64,000 nucleotides of DNA from Syngnathus acus (lineage: Eukaryota > Chordata > Actinopteri > Syngnathiformes > Syngnathidae), in contig NC_051087.1 in assembly GCF_901709675.1 (NCBI RefSeq), forward strand, positions 6,405,001 through 6,469,000, read 5' to 3'. The notes below the pieces were generated by a model that searched no databases, had not been told where the DNA came from, and was given only the letters and a program-made list of their open reading frames with translations. Shown one piece after another: positions 1 to 19,643 of this stretch. The position numbers and the translations under genes are program-made. Numbering within the stretch: the first letter of the stretch is position 1; each line of letters begins with the position of its first letter.

Positions 1-3000
1 GGATCCATTCCTGGCGTATGGTGTCAAAATTAAAATACTGTGTAGCTTCTTATGGGACGTTTTGTAATGGAATGCAAATGTCGACAATTGGTTGCGAATG
101 CGCACATGGGGTGAAGGACCGTAAGTTTGATTCCCAGGATGTACCAGTGGACCCTTTGAAGTCAAGTGTGTGATTCCATTTATTCAGTCTGTATGATCTA
201 TTAATTCTCAAGAATATTTAGTACATTTACATTTGTGTATAACAACAGCAAATATTCAAAGATGTCAATTACAGATATGCCTCGGCAGTTGTTTGAAATG
301 CAGTTTAGACCTGTGGGTGCAACTGTGTCCTGCGACTTAAGGTTTCCCTGTTCGATCCCTCACTTTCCTGCCCTAATTGTTCAGAGTGTGCTGGAAAGCA
401 TGAGGCTCTTTAATGATGCCATTTGAGGTGATTATCATGCCAAAGCTAGTAATGTAGACAGAGTGGGGGTGACAGGTGTGTGAGTCACACCTGATGCGCT
501 GCGTTACCCCCTGCATCCTCTCATCGAGGCCCGTCCCTCCATCCCCCTGGCTGTGTGTCTCTCCACGTTTCCTGTGCTTTGTTTCAAGGCTGAGGCTTGC
601 GTCACACATTCCTCTTGGCATATGAAGCCCTCATCCTGTTTAGAGGCCAACGAGCGAAAAGCGAGGGAGGAGAAAGGGATGTGGACGTGGGGGGGCGGAT
701 GAGTGGAACGGGGGCAACCTCAGCTTCTTTGTCTGACTTCATCGTCCTTTGTGAGCACTGGTGGAAGCTTTAAGGAAAGTTATTTATGATTATTTGGACA
801 CTAGTTTGTCTCAAGGGCCAACCCCCCCACCTCCACCACCCCCAATACATCCACCCACCCCTGCGCCTCTTTCCCTGAATCAACATGCTGATGTTATCTG
901 GTGGAACAAAATGCGTAAGAGTGCACACACACACACACACACTGCTCAAAGGGCACGTCTTGTGGAGCACAAGAGCTAAACATTAAACTGGTGGCTGCTG
1001 GATAGTTGGTCTTCCTCTGCGAAGAAGCCGAAGAGGTGAGCACACGCAGACGGGCCGTAAAACGAAACGCGAACAGGCTGTTACACAAGCCCTGCGTCTC
1101 AACCACCGGATCTGTCTCTTCCCGCCTCCCACAAGCACACACAACAGACACACACTCGCACTCTTCTACACGCACACACACCACCCCCCTTGAGGTTCAT
1201 TGAGGTTTTGTCATATTTGCTTCCTTGTTTCTTCCAGTTTGACATAGTTTAGGTTAGTGCGGCTGTTTTCTGTTTTTCTTCCATTCGCCTTCTCCTATTA
1301 TTTAGGTAGGGAGGTGAAGTGTTTTTTTTTCGGGGGGCAGTGAGACAGGAAACCACAGGCCCCCAGCAGCAGCCCCCCCACCTCCCTCCCCTTGTTCCCT
1401 TCTCTTTCTCTGGCTCCCCTCTCTTCTTTAGCGCCCTCAACCCATCACGCCGTGTGGAAATAATAACAGTGCAAGGGCTTCCGCTGTTCTCTGGAAAGCT
1501 TCACCTTTCCGCCGAGTGTACGGTGTCTTCGTATGTCAGCTGTAGCATGTCTTTTAGTGTGTGTGCGCGCGTGTGTGTAATGATAGATTTTGGTTCATCT
1601 TTCCTGACTGATGGCCTCCTTGTGTCTGGCTCTCCAGAGACTCTCGTGCAAGAGATGGGCTCTGTGCTAGTGTGAATGAGCACTGGAGTGATGATGAACA
1701 GGGTTAATAATGGAGATGATCATAATGATGGAGGGCAAGCTCATCGGTGCATGTCATCTATCGGAATTTGAACGTGACAGTGGGAATCTGAAAACACGTC
1801 CATGGACTTTAAAGAAATACTAGTAAACATTTATGTCAAAACTTACTGTTTCCATGTATGTGCTACTAACCGTTCTCTGTTAAATGTTTGGGCATGCAGA
1901 AGTATGTCACTGTCAAAACCTTAACGGCTGAACACAGGAGAAGCCACCGGAGAAGTACATATTTCCTACAAGGGCACTACATGCAGCAGTAAGTCGCCAC
2001 CTACTGGCCTGGCAGTGTCTGTTGGTAATCACTTCGTTGATCATTTTGGCAACACCGTTTCGGAAGATGAATGAATATCAATAAAATCTTGACCAGGTTG
2101 TTGGCATATAAACATCAAAGTTCAACTACATGGTGGTGTAAATGAAAACACCTCTGATATTACCTCATCACCTTGATGAATCATGCAGTTAGCATTCTAA
2201 TCAGTCGGCGCTAATCATTTCCGTCCCGTAAGGCTAAGAGGGGTGGATTGGAGGAGGGGGGGGTAAAGTAGGAATGAGCTCAGAGTGGAAATGAGTCCGT
2301 AAAGACTGAGAAGACGAAAAAGAATGTGGAGAAATGTGAGTTGTGGCGTGTTTCTTGGACAAAGCTGTCGTCTGGAGGTTTGCGCTCTCTCTGGTGATCT
2401 CATCATCTCCAGCAGTTTTGCCATTAGAGCGTGCACGCGCAAAGCCCCCTGTGCGTGTATGCACGCGTGTGTGTCTATGTCTGTGTGTGTGCACGCATGA
2501 GCATGTGTTCATGTCTGTTATAATTTAAGCTTTTAGTGATTTAATGTGTGTATTCTGTTGAGCAAGCAGAAACGTGGTGTGTGGTTGTGTGCGGTTGTGT
2601 GCATGCATGCAAGTGTGTGCGTATGTGCACGCGTGTGGTTAAGTCGGTAGCCAGGGACTCCAAGCCACAATATTTTCCCCCCTCAGTCATGTTGTTCTTT
2701 ATCATTCATGGAGCGAGAGGAAAGAGGAGAGCGTGCGGTGCCGATAGATAGGAAGCGAGCGGTGGAGAAGAAGACAAGTTTCGAGAAGAGATGAAGTTAA
2801 AGTGGTCTTGCAAGGTTGGGCACACAGTAGCGCCGCTGACCTAAAAGGACAATATTTGCCAACCACACTCTACATGCACAAACACACACATCAAGAGTGC
2901 ACAGGTAGTCGACTTTTATTTACAAAGTAGGTGCAGCACACACTGGCACCTCAGCTTCGAGTGTGCTTTGTGTTGTATAATTTCCAGCAGGTCAACTTGA

Positions 3001-5640
3001 GCCGCACGCAAAAAGCCTGCTTTATACAATGCCCGACAATAAAACTAGGTCAGCCGAGCAAATTAGTTACCCATGCACAGACCTATGATCTCTAGTTGAA
3101 GAGTTGAATCGCAAATAATGTTGTGTTTTTATTGACACCCTCAGAAAGGCATCCATTTAGCAATGTGTTAATTCTTGTGGTTGTAATTGTGGTTTAGATC
3201 TGTTTGGAATATTTTGGCCCCCTCCCCTCACTTGTCAGTGTTAAGATTGCCTATTGTCTCTTTAGACTAACAGTGAAGAATGTTCAAATGTCACAGCCTG
3301 TAAGTGTTGGCACCAGGAACAGATAAATTCTATTTCCAATGGGAAAATTCACTTTAAATGTGGCAAGGCAAGGTAGCTTTATTTGTATAGCGCATTTCAA
3401 CTCGACAAGTTGTAGGTCAAGCAGTATTCCATTTTCAAAGCCCCATTAGATTGCGCAAGAGGGGCCAATATGTGGTGGCAAGTGTGAATGTTACCTCCTA
3501 CTTCAGCATTTCTTGGCTAACCTTAATTGCTGAATCTCTTTAAATGTTCCTTACATGTGACTCTGAGACACAAATATTACCAAACAATTCTTTTGGATGT
3601 TATTATTTTGTAGGCTTTCCAGGCTGACTGTCACTTTCACTTAATGTTGCATGGTTCAAATCTTGCATGTATCAAATTGTCCACTTCCCTTTTTCAGACG
3701 GGTCTGCTTTTTGATACATCCTTAGAGAAAAGATTGTCCCTCATCAAGCAGTAACCTACCACGTGTTCTCGAAGATGATCATAATCAATATTAACAATTT
3801 ACATTTAAATTACTTCAGTATCTTTGGACCTAAAGACTCTTACCTTAATAAATGAAAATAATATGCAGAAAAGTGAGCATCTGTGTGTGGCCTCATATCT
3901 GCCATCATCAATTTGTTGTGTGCCTTGCTGCATGTTCTGACAAGAAGATTGAACTCTCTGAGCATAAATCAATCTCGGAGGACATGAAATGTGAGGGGAA
4001 ATGTTTGACTGTCTTTTGAGGAGTTTCAGGAATTTAGAGCGCTCGGGAGAGATTTTGCCACTGTAATTTTGGGAACAGCTTGACACACTGTCACTTTATG
4101 TCACATTGAAAGATAGGTTGGACGATACCTTGAGGCCATCAAAAACCAATGTCAACCAAGGCCAGTGTCAGTGACACAAAAACTGGCAAAAAATCTTTCC
4201 AGAAAGAAGTGTGCGATATTTTACAGCCCTTTTTTCCCCCGGGGGGAAGCTTGAAAGTATCCTAATATTTACGTCGTTAGTTATATAAAAGGGTTCAACC
4301 AAAGTGATTTTTTTTTCTGCAACATAGCGTTTCCATATCTGTGCTTGTATGAAAACAGCCAGCAAAACATAAAAAGGAGCATATGTATTGTTGGCATGAA
4401 ACTATTTCCTCATTGCTGAAATCACAGTAGGCCTGAGCGTTGTCCAAACAGTCGGAAGGGGAGAAGCTGTTGCCTACGCCGCAAAACGTCTGTTTGTGCT
4501 CCTAACGTCACCTGATTGGCAAGCACAAAAGCACAACTGCTTGACCTGCAGTTGAACTCCAACACAATACAAACCCGCTTTAGAACGCAGAGCCACGCAT
4601 GCACGCACGCCGGCCACACCTGACTGCTCGTTCTTTTGTGTTTCTGTGGAGCCGCGCCATGGGCGAGTCCTCTGTCGTCATGTTCACACCCTTCCTGACC
4701 CGGCGGGCAAAGCCTCCCGCTCTCCCATTGGTCTGTTGGCCATCTGGACTCCCGGTGTGTCTGTTTGCGTGTGTCTGTTTTGGAAGGGCGTGAGGGCCTG
4801 TGTTCTTGTGTCCCATTTGTTAATAATTAAAGGCTAACTTGTCTCCTGACTGTCGACTTTGATCGAGTCACGCACATGCACACACGCAAACACACACACG
4901 CACACACAACTGCTTTAAGGTAAATTCTCTCAGTACAGGTCATGTTAGCTAAAGGCTCTAGTGAATACACACACACTTATTGAGGAATAGCCATTGTGGT
5001 TACACCTGGTGTTTGTGTGTGTGTGTGTCTCCATTACAATGGATGCTGGCGGTGGAGCAAACTAAGAAAGGAACTGGTGTTTGCGAGTTGTTAAAAACTT
5101 TGAGAGGAAGAGGATACAGCAAATAGGTTAATAAACAAGATCCATAAACAGCAGAATTGACCAGAAGCCATCAGAGTTTAAATATAACTCTTATATTATT
5201 AAAAGAGTAATAATATATAATGCTTTCATTTTACCTAGTAGAAAAATAACTGTCAAGTTTGATCTTCATCTCTTCTGAATGCATTTCATATTTATGTCTA
5301 CAGCATGAAAATAAAGTTATATTTCATATCCATTAGATTATATCTTCCATAGAAAGGAAGTCAGTTGAACTCAAAATTTCAAGTTAAACTGACAAAAAAA
5401 ATTTAAGTTGGGGAATTAAACACAATATTTTAATTGCATCTAAGAAACTTATTTTGGGAAATTATGAGGATGATCAAGTCAAATAAATTCTAAACTGGAC
5501 TCCCAGATTTGAACCCCCAACCTTAGAACCATTCGTCCGTCCACCGTTCTGCTCATATAATATTAAATGTCATATCTTTTCCTTTTTTGATGCTAAGCAT
5601 GCTGTGTGTTATGCTTTATAGGATTTCGGCCATTGCAGCC
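1..5640. other. Upstream or first-intron DNA of klf3, no gene recognised
   Basis: No exon with recognisable coding content is visible in these 5.6 kb on either strand; the open frames are short and driven by CA/TG tracts. Dinucleotide-rich stretches lie near 926-950, 1135-1185, 2450-2500, 2580-2640, 4870-4910 and 5015-5030. A stretch at about 3363-3475 resembles a common fish interspersed repeat. Vertebrate KLF3 has a non-coding first exon far upstream, so part of this region may be its first intron, but I cannot place that exon. The intron acceptor before the first coding exon is the AG at 5621-5622. Confidence 0.6.
3363..3475. repeat. Probable teleost interspersed repeat fragment
   Basis: The stretch begins with a GGCAAGG run followed by a segment of the type GCTTTATTTGTATAGCGCAT, a combination I recognise as recurring in teleost genomes. 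No terminal inverted repeat or target duplication is obvious, so the family is left unnamed and the borders are approximate. Confidence 0.4.
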
Positions 5641-9369
<3,729 letters not shown>

Positions 9370-11035
9370 AACGCCAGCTCAGGACAACTTGATTAAAACC
9401 TGGTGTTGAATTCAACGTTGGACTATACCACTTTGACTTTGGGGAGAGTGGGGTATAAATATTGGACTCCAATGGGCAAGCTTTGACGCTTTCACCTCTT
9501 TGACCTGAATATGAGCTGGGATCCTACTGCTACTCATACGGACCTTCGAATCATTCACCGCGTGTTGCCATTCCAATTTAGGGATCTAGACATTTTCTCT
9601 TTTCAAATGGATTGCAACATCTCAGCTGGTTTGAGAGTGCTTCCCCCTTGTGGCTTTACAAAACACACATATGGAAAGCCCGTTGGACATTTATTCTGTA
9701 GGCCTTGATATCCACCTTTGGGTCCATGTACAAGTAAACGGGTGATGGCAAAATGAAGCTTCAAATTTGCTTCATGAACCAGTTGTATTTTTTGATTGTT
9801 CAACTGAGAGTACCATCTAGAGGACTCAAAAAATACAGCAATTGTTTCATGAAGCAAATTGGAAGTTTCATTTCCTATCACTACCTTTGGGCATAAATTC
9901 AACATGCTACTAGAGCACGTCATTGTCTTACTAGTGAGTACATGGACCTTAAACTGGATAACAAAGTTATGGACCAAATGTTCAGTACTTTCCACACACA
10001 TATGAATCAATTTTAGTCAAAGGTAACACTTTTTTTAAATTGCCTTCAAGGGCCAATGAAATGTGAAATTTCCACATTGTATCACATCACACGTATTTGT
10101 CAGCAATGTGTCTAACTCAGCCAATGCTAATCCCCAAATTGAAACAGCACACACCTCATCTGCTTCTAAAAGCTTGAACAATGCCTTCTCTTATGTGCAC
10201 ACTTTAATGGAACACAATGCAAGAAAGATGCACTTAATCTGGGTTAGAAAGTATTTTGATGGATTTTATTCAGAAATGTGAAGATTGCTGCACTTGGGGC
10301 ATTACTGTTTCGGTGAGGACATGATATTGAGTGCAGCAAAATCTCTCATTTCTTTATCAAGCTTATACAGCACAGTATATTTATATTATGGTCTGTTTGA
10401 AAGGGTTGTGATGCAATGTAAATGTAAGTTTTTATCCTGAGACACTTTTATTTGGGAAAATGTCGGCGTTTAAGGCAAGGAACCGAACAGAACTTGTTTG
10501 CTTTCAATATTTCTACATTCCAAAATAATTCCAGTTTTCTCTCATTTGGCTAGTCCTTCTTTACAGCCGCCAGAGAACAAAGAGAAAAACAATTTCTGTG
10601 TGTTCATGTCTCCATGCAGTGTGCACTTTAAAATTCAAAACAGCATTCCCAAAGGGATACATTTATCCACTCATAAACTAAACATACTCGAATGTAGCGG
10701 CTCAACAGATCAGCATTTTTCAGTTTTTTGCTTGTAAAGGCTTTTGTGTCTGCAAATATAAGTTGTAATATATATTATATTCATTTATATTTTATAATTG
10801 TTAGACTGAAAGGGCAAATACAGGTTTTTATTAAGCATGATTTTGATACTCATAATAATGAAAAATATTACACATTTCTGCAATGTTGTGTCTATCATGA
10901 ACCTTATCTCTTTTTAATCTATTTTGGTAATTCAAAGGGAATGTGTTAAACTGTGAACATAACTGTACAGATCTGTCTGCAATTTCTTTTAAAACAGAAT
11001 ATTCATACCATTTAATAAACTTATTGATACTATTT
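9370..11035 (+). other. Probable klf3 3' untranslated region
   Basis: AT-rich DNA without coding exons follows the klf3 stop codon. A candidate polyadenylation signal AATAAA is at 11014-11019, which would give a 3'UTR of about 1.65 kb, reasonable for KLF3. It contains a fold-back repeat (separate entry). The exact 3' end is inferred. Confidence 0.55.
9741..9885. mobile_element. Fold-back (palindromic) MITE-like element
   Basis: The arm ATGAAGCTTCAAATTTGCTT beginning at 9753 is nearly the reverse complement of 9846-9871. The symmetry continues outward (GTGATGG against CTATCAC) and inward (GTATTTTTTGA against TCAAAAAATAC). Almost the whole 145 bases fold into one long imperfect hairpin with a small loop. 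It lies in the probable klf3 3'UTR. No transposase is present, and the superfamily cannot be named from the ends alone. Confidence 0.6.
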
Positions 11036-11264
11036 TCAGAATTGTGCGCGTTCTGTTTGTTTGCTCTACGGTAATTCAAAAATATGAGTCCATGGAATCA
11101 ATATTTGAGGAGTAGGTTTGGAGAATCACTAAATATCTACAGTACTGTAAAAAGATTAGTAACCTTGTGCTATTATTGTTGATCAATTGAATTAGATTTG
11201 AATTACTAGTACAGGCTATTTATCACTTTACATCGTTTCCGGGATCAATTAAAATGAAAAGGTT

Positions 11265-11336
11265 GGGCTCGTCCGGGATTTGAACCCGGGACCTCTCGCA
11301 CCCTAAGCGAGAATCATACCCCTAGACCAACGAGCC
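11265..11336 (-). tRNA. tRNA-Pro (anticodon AGG)
   Basis: The minus strand reads GGCTCGTTGGTCTAGGGGTA at its 5' end and closes with the complementary acceptor ACGAGCC plus discriminator C. It has a D-arm with TGGTCTAGGGG (A box), a T-arm GGTTCAAATCC (B box) and an anticodon loop TTAGGGT with AGG read from 11304 down to 11302. The length is 72 bases with CCA not encoded, as usual for eukaryotic tRNA-Pro. Two runs of four T (TTTTCATTTT on the minus strand) just downstream would serve as the RNA polymerase III terminator. It is a single isolated gene between klf3 and fam114a1. Confidence 0.95.
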
Positions 11337-12619
11337 ACATGTTGGCGTGAAACTTGAAGCTGCTCAAACCGAACTTAAAGAAGGCATGCGTTAGACCATT
11401 TCTGCTTGCTTTATACTTCTGCACCACCATTTCGTCACGCATGACCTTGTACTGCAATTGCACGTCACTGATGTCATTGGCCAACTCGAACATAATTTAC
11501 AATATTATTATATTATAGCATGCGTGTGATAACTCTTCAACGGTCAGTAACTTCCACTCTTTGAGATGGATGAAGAGCAGTATGATCCTTGCGTTGTTAC
11601 TCAGAGGACGGTAGTTGCGGGCAGGCACAAGTTACAATTTTGACAGATTTCAATCTTGGGCAACAACTATTTTTTATGCAAAAATGCCTCTATGCATTCC
11701 GCGGAGGACCGAGAGAATATCTTGACTGGCCTTTACTCTTCGGTGATATTGTGTCAACCTAGAGACGATCGTTCGTGGACGGCGCGAGGACCTCTCTTAA
11801 CAGTTGTTGTTACTCTTCGATGTGGCGACTCACCGGCCTGCCGACGTGGCGAGGCGGAAGAGGAGCCGCCGGCTGGTACCAAAAGGGTGAGTTGGGCTGT
11901 CACTTTCATGCACCAAAACAATACAAAGTTAGACGCTTCACCCGGTTTATAAACACGATAGCATGTTTCAGCAACGTATCTGCATTGCTGAAGACGTTTT
12001 GGGACACGCATACAATCAAATGAAGTGGAATTTTTGCGTTTGCAAGCGTGTGCGATGCAACGCAATTGACATTATTTGGAAGTTCTCATCTTCTTTAGTG
12101 TTATGAGAAGTTAAATGAACTAATGACACGCCTTTACTTTACTGTCATAAATTTAAATTACCGTTTAGGTTTGTGATTAACAATGCGTAAGCGTAAATCA
12201 TTGTGCCCCTCCCACCGCCCCATCCCTGCGTTACGTTGTTTATTTTAGAAACGCAGGTTGATGTTGAAGACCTTTAAACAACCAAAATCAAAGTTTCTGC
12301 ACACAGTGTGTGTACACAAGACAGGATGACACAAACGCTGTGAATATATACAGTCAGTAACCAGCAGGTGGCAATGTGGTGCTGTTGTTTGGTTACTAGT
12401 TGAATAAATCTCACAATTTGTATGCGTATTTGTCATTAGAGGGAGGAAATTCGTTTACATGCAGTGCTTATCGATTTTATACATTATTAGAGATGACTTG
12501 ATACTAGGTCAGTGCTTCTGATTTATGGCAGCTGGCTCACCACTGCATAGATACCATCCAAAAGGCTCTTATCATGTTCAGTATATTAAAGCAGATATAA
12601 TCTCCACTTCCAGATCACC
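11337..12619 (+). other. Promoter region and non-coding first exon of fam114a1
   Basis: A GC-rich stretch at about 11755-11890 ends in a good splice donor (GTGAGT, near 11887) and probably is the non-coding first exon of fam114a1, whose coding starts at 12620, six bases after an AG acceptor at 12612-12613. No other gene is seen. The exon border on the 5' side is not determinable. Confidence 0.5.
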
Positions 12620-15696
<3,077 letters not shown>

Positions 15697-16341
15697 CGCA
15701 CACGTTGTACAGAAAGGGTAAAGTAATTCCACACTAAGTGCTTCTGTCAATGTTGTCGGAAGCTGTTTATTTATGTGTATAATACAAATTTAACATAAGG
15801 GGGCTTTCGTGTGTGGCTGACCCTGTTGATGTTTGTTTTCGCAAGTGCTTCACACAAAGATAATCTCCAAAAATGCAAATATGGGTTGGTGTTTACAATA
15901 TTATATATATATATATATAATACTTGCACTCCATTTGCCTTGACTGACACAAGAGGAATGTTTTCCTTTTAAAATGCCAGTATTCATGATTACTGTATTT
16001 TTGCGTGCGATATTAGATGATATCTAACACCTCCAAATTATATGGCCTTGAAGGAAATGTGTTTCCCCAACGTTCACCCTACTAGGATCCAAATAACATG
16101 TATAGCTATGAAATAAATGCTCTGAGCTTTCGCAATGTTCTCGTTGTTGGTATTTTTGCATATATTTTAGTGTCCTGCCTTTTAGCCGCATAATATGGGA
16201 AAGATGAGGGTTTTTGTTTTGTGTGGAAACGTTGCGTTGTAATGTTAATGAGCATTTGAAAATGAAGTCACTTTACACCCTAGTCATGGATGGATGATGA
16301 TATTGTTGTGTTTCTTTTTCTTTGTGAGACTCGAGCTGTGT
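15697..16341. other. Convergent 3' flanks of fam114a1 and tmem156
   Basis: AT-rich sequence with a short TA repeat at about 15903-15920 and the fam114a1 polyadenylation signal at 16112-16117. The two genes end tail to tail, with 645 bases between their stop codons. No further gene is visible. Confidence 0.7.
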
Positions 16342-19109
16342 TCAGCAGCTCAGCTCCTCTGTCAGGGAAAAAGTCACTGTTGGGCGGTGATGAAGATTAG
16401 CTGTAAGAGAAATAACGTTACAGTGACACATCCATGAAAAATGTCACCATTATTTCAAGATTGATACTTTCAACAAGGTTATTGGTTTGTGGTTTGCCAT
16501 GAGATTGTAAAATGGGTGCCTTGGCTTAATTAAGTTTGGGAAACACTGCTATAGATTGACTAGTGCCCTGTTGTCTTGAAATGACGACTCAGTTGGCAAA
16601 GAGCGATGGCAAAATGTTTTGAGCAAAGTGGAACATTTTCATTCCAATCGTCATACGAATGTGTTGGTTTACCAGTCACATAAGAGTCTTCCACAGGTCC
16701 ATCCAGTACAGTTTCTGCATCATCTGAGAATTTAAGACACAAAGATCGTGAACAGAGCGCACCAAATGTATTTTTATGACTAATGTTATTATGACCCGTG
16801 CTGAAGTGTGTTTGCATGTTAAAATTTCCTACCGGCTACTTGGACCTCTTGAATAGTAGATAATCCTGTCATGAAAAACATAAGTTCACTTAGAATACTT
16901 AATTTTTTTGTTTAATTTTATTATCTTACTGACCTGACCATGTGGAGCGAAGCTCGCACATATGAAGGTTTCTCTCTGAAAAATATTATTAAATAATTAG
17001 TCATGTCATTTTAAATGCTCGTACGTGAATTTAAAATGCGACAGAAGTTACCTTTTAAAATCTTGATCTTGTCATTGCTTCCATCTAGTCAAAAGGCAAA
17101 TAAGATCTCATTATCTCATTTGATACAAAGTGTGTGATGGAAAATACGATAAGCTTAAAAAAAACACTTGTTTGAATGCCTAATTCTAGTTTAAAGCCCC
17201 AATTTGAAACCAACCCCAATTAATGCTCTAGGTGTGAATGGGTTTTACCAGTATGATTAAATGTATTTCAGTGTCCATTCTAAGTCATTTCATCCCACTT
17301 CAACTCTATTTGAAAACCCTCATCTGAAACCATAAATCTACTTTGAAATTAGAAAATGAGATTCACCTTTCAGTTGCTGCCCAGTGAAGCTATAACCAAG
17401 CGGGTGTACTTTCTCTGATGGACAGAAAACATGCAGGTACATAAATTCAAATTTGCCACTTGAGATGCTTTTTGTGCATTGAAGTGTGTGTGTGTCTTAC
17501 TGCAGCAGTGTCCACTCCGTTTCAATTTTCTGAGGAAAGCTGAGCTCAAGGTCAGCAATACCACACACAAGAGAACCAGCCAGAGAATCCTCAACACAGC
17601 ACTCCACTCGTCTGGACGTGAGACAACAACACTCAATATCAAAGATTTACCAACAGTACCTGTTAGTCATAAATTCCCAATCAAACCTTCTTGTGTCTTG
17701 ACTAACTCTTTTTCTGCTACAGGAGAAACTGTGTAATTCGACAGTCTTAGCAGACAAACGGTGTGATTGGATGTCTCAGAGGTGGGCGGGACTAGCGCAC
17801 AGCAATAAGATGCCACGCTGCAACCTCCGTCGTCCGTCTCCTCAGGTGGCTGAAGCCGCAGCGAGCTGGAATTTCTGTGGCCACTTAAGGTGAGCTTCAA
17901 AAAGGTACTATTTCCTAGTTGAAGCTTCACTGACACCTCAATGTGGACATTTGCAGCTAGAAATGGAGAAATGTATCAAATTAATTTTGGGAAGTGAGAA
18001 AAATAGAAGTTAGACTTGCAGCTAGCAGGCCTTGAGATGACAGCATTCATAAATTGTTTGTTTGGATCACTTTACTGGTGCAATGTCAGACATTTTTTCC
18101 AATAATGATACAAATTCCCACGTTTAATTGACAGGAAACTAAATCCTCACAGGTACCTGAAAATGAGTTGTTATGATATAATTCCGCCACACTGCCTTGT
18201 GATTCACACATATACCAACTCGTGTGAGGCTCTTCGCTGCTTGCGTCGTCTGACGTGGGGCCGCTGTCAGCTTCTCTCTCGTCACACCTCTCACGCCATT
18301 CCTCATCTCCTGGGATGGGAGGCGGGTCACATGACATCTTTCTTTTCACCTCAGCCTCCACACTCTGCCAGTTTTCCCTCTTCTTGGCTCGCTTGTCCCG
18401 TTCACACGGCAAACAGACCAGGTTGACTTTTGATACTGAAAGAAGATTGCACAATCCAAATATTAGAGCAGTCATTTGGACATGCGGGAAGTGGAAGAAA
18501 AAGACTTTCGGGTAAACAAATGAGAGCAGGGTAAAATTGGAAAATAAAACGTGTGACAAGTGTAAGAAGTGAGGAAAGCACCGAGTGTGAGCACGTGTGA
18601 GCAAGAGGGGAAACCATTACGCAAGACAGAAACCGTCTACTACGGGAGGTGAACTGGAGCTCAGGCTTAAAGATGCAACAAAGTTGGCTCATCGCATTGA
18701 TATATATACACATTATGTAAATCATACCAAAAATGTATATTTTATCAAATATAAATTTATATTTTAAATTTGTAATCAAAGTATATTTTCAGGTTTATTT
18801 GCCCCTTTTGCAATACAGCAAGTTTGTCCAATGTTCTAAATGTAACTTTGATTACAATGCTCTAGTTTTTTTTTTTCTAGAAGCTACCACAGGTCAGGAG
18901 CCAGTATTAGTGGCCATGAAAAGCAAATAAACCAAATGACAAACCGTAAGACACAAATTAAGAAGCACTTCCTGTAGAAGGCCTCACAAAGACACAAACA
19001 CACACAAATGTAATTCCTCACCTGTGTATGAAGTGAAAAAATCCGGGAGGCAGATGATGACGATGAAAATCGCAAGGATGAGAAGCTTAGTCACAATTGA
19101 CCATCTCAT
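16342..19109 (-). CDS. tmem156: TMEM156-like single-pass membrane glycoprotein
   Basis: Ten minus-strand exons join in frame: 19022-19109, 18157-18435, 17687-17956, 17501-17611, 17367-17414, 17052-17084, 16934-16975, 16833-16865, 16673-16723 and 16342-16400 (337 residues; human TMEM156 is about 296). Every one of the nine introns is phase 1. The first exon encodes an N-terminal hydrophobic segment (LLILAIFIVIICLPDFF, residues about 9-25) like the human start. Exons 2-3 encode a predicted extracellular part with sequons NNS, NST, NSS, NHT and NYT. Exon 4 encodes a membrane span (LRILWLVLLCVVLLTL) followed by basic residues. The cytoplasmic tail has GSNDKIK and TIQEVQV, resembling the human GSDSEKL and QVQEV. 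Position between FAM114A1 and KLHL5 on the opposite strand matches human. The 17687 donor (GTTTGA) is weak. Function of the family is unknown. Confidence 0.78.
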
Positions 19110-19549
19110 GTTCACACATACACATGTGCAGACGCAAACACACTCTCCAGTGTGACCTTAAGCCTGTGCTATCTATCTGCCTCCCTCTTCTGCCCCTCTT
19201 GGTTCATCTGATCCCAGCAGGCCGAGCGTCCAAGCTCACGGCTGAGAACGAGGCAGGCGATGAAGCAACAGGGCCGTCGACACTCAGCACGCTGCGGCTC
19301 AACGCTTCTCTTCCGCCCCTACTTCCTGTCGCGGTTCACACCAAGGCTGACAAATGGATCTCGATCTCCTGCGAGCACAATGTGAGTCGAAATCTCATGT
19401 ATCTGAGTGAGAGTGTTGAGAGGAGCAATGGTGTGCGCTGTAGTAGATGATGGACAGTGTGTTGCGATTAGAGTTTTGATTAAATGGTCGCGTTAATATG
19501 TGTTTAGTGTCGTGTTGGTGTTGATAGAACTGAGACGAGTGAATCTATA

Positions 19550-19643
19550 GACATTACAAATCAGATGACCTCAATCATCCTTAATCTTGCCATAATGACA
19601 TTACAAATCAGATGACATGAATCCTCCTTAATCTTGCCATAAT
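19550..19643. repeat. Direct tandem duplication, period 47 bp
   Basis: The segment beginning GACATTACAAATCAGATGAC at 19550 is repeated from 19597 with only a few substitutions, giving two adjacent copies. It is probably a slippage or repair duplication and non-coding. Confidence 0.85.

Noticed and set aside
1-6. The window begins exactly with a BamHI site (GGATCC), which might mark a clone or vector junction
   Set aside because: The flanking sequence looks like ordinary fish DNA and one six-base match is weak evidence.
18086-18604. A separate 172-residue minus-strand gene
   Set aside because: Its middle part is exon 2 of tmem156, bounded by an acceptor before 18435 and a donor after 18157 in matching phase; the ends are intron read-through.
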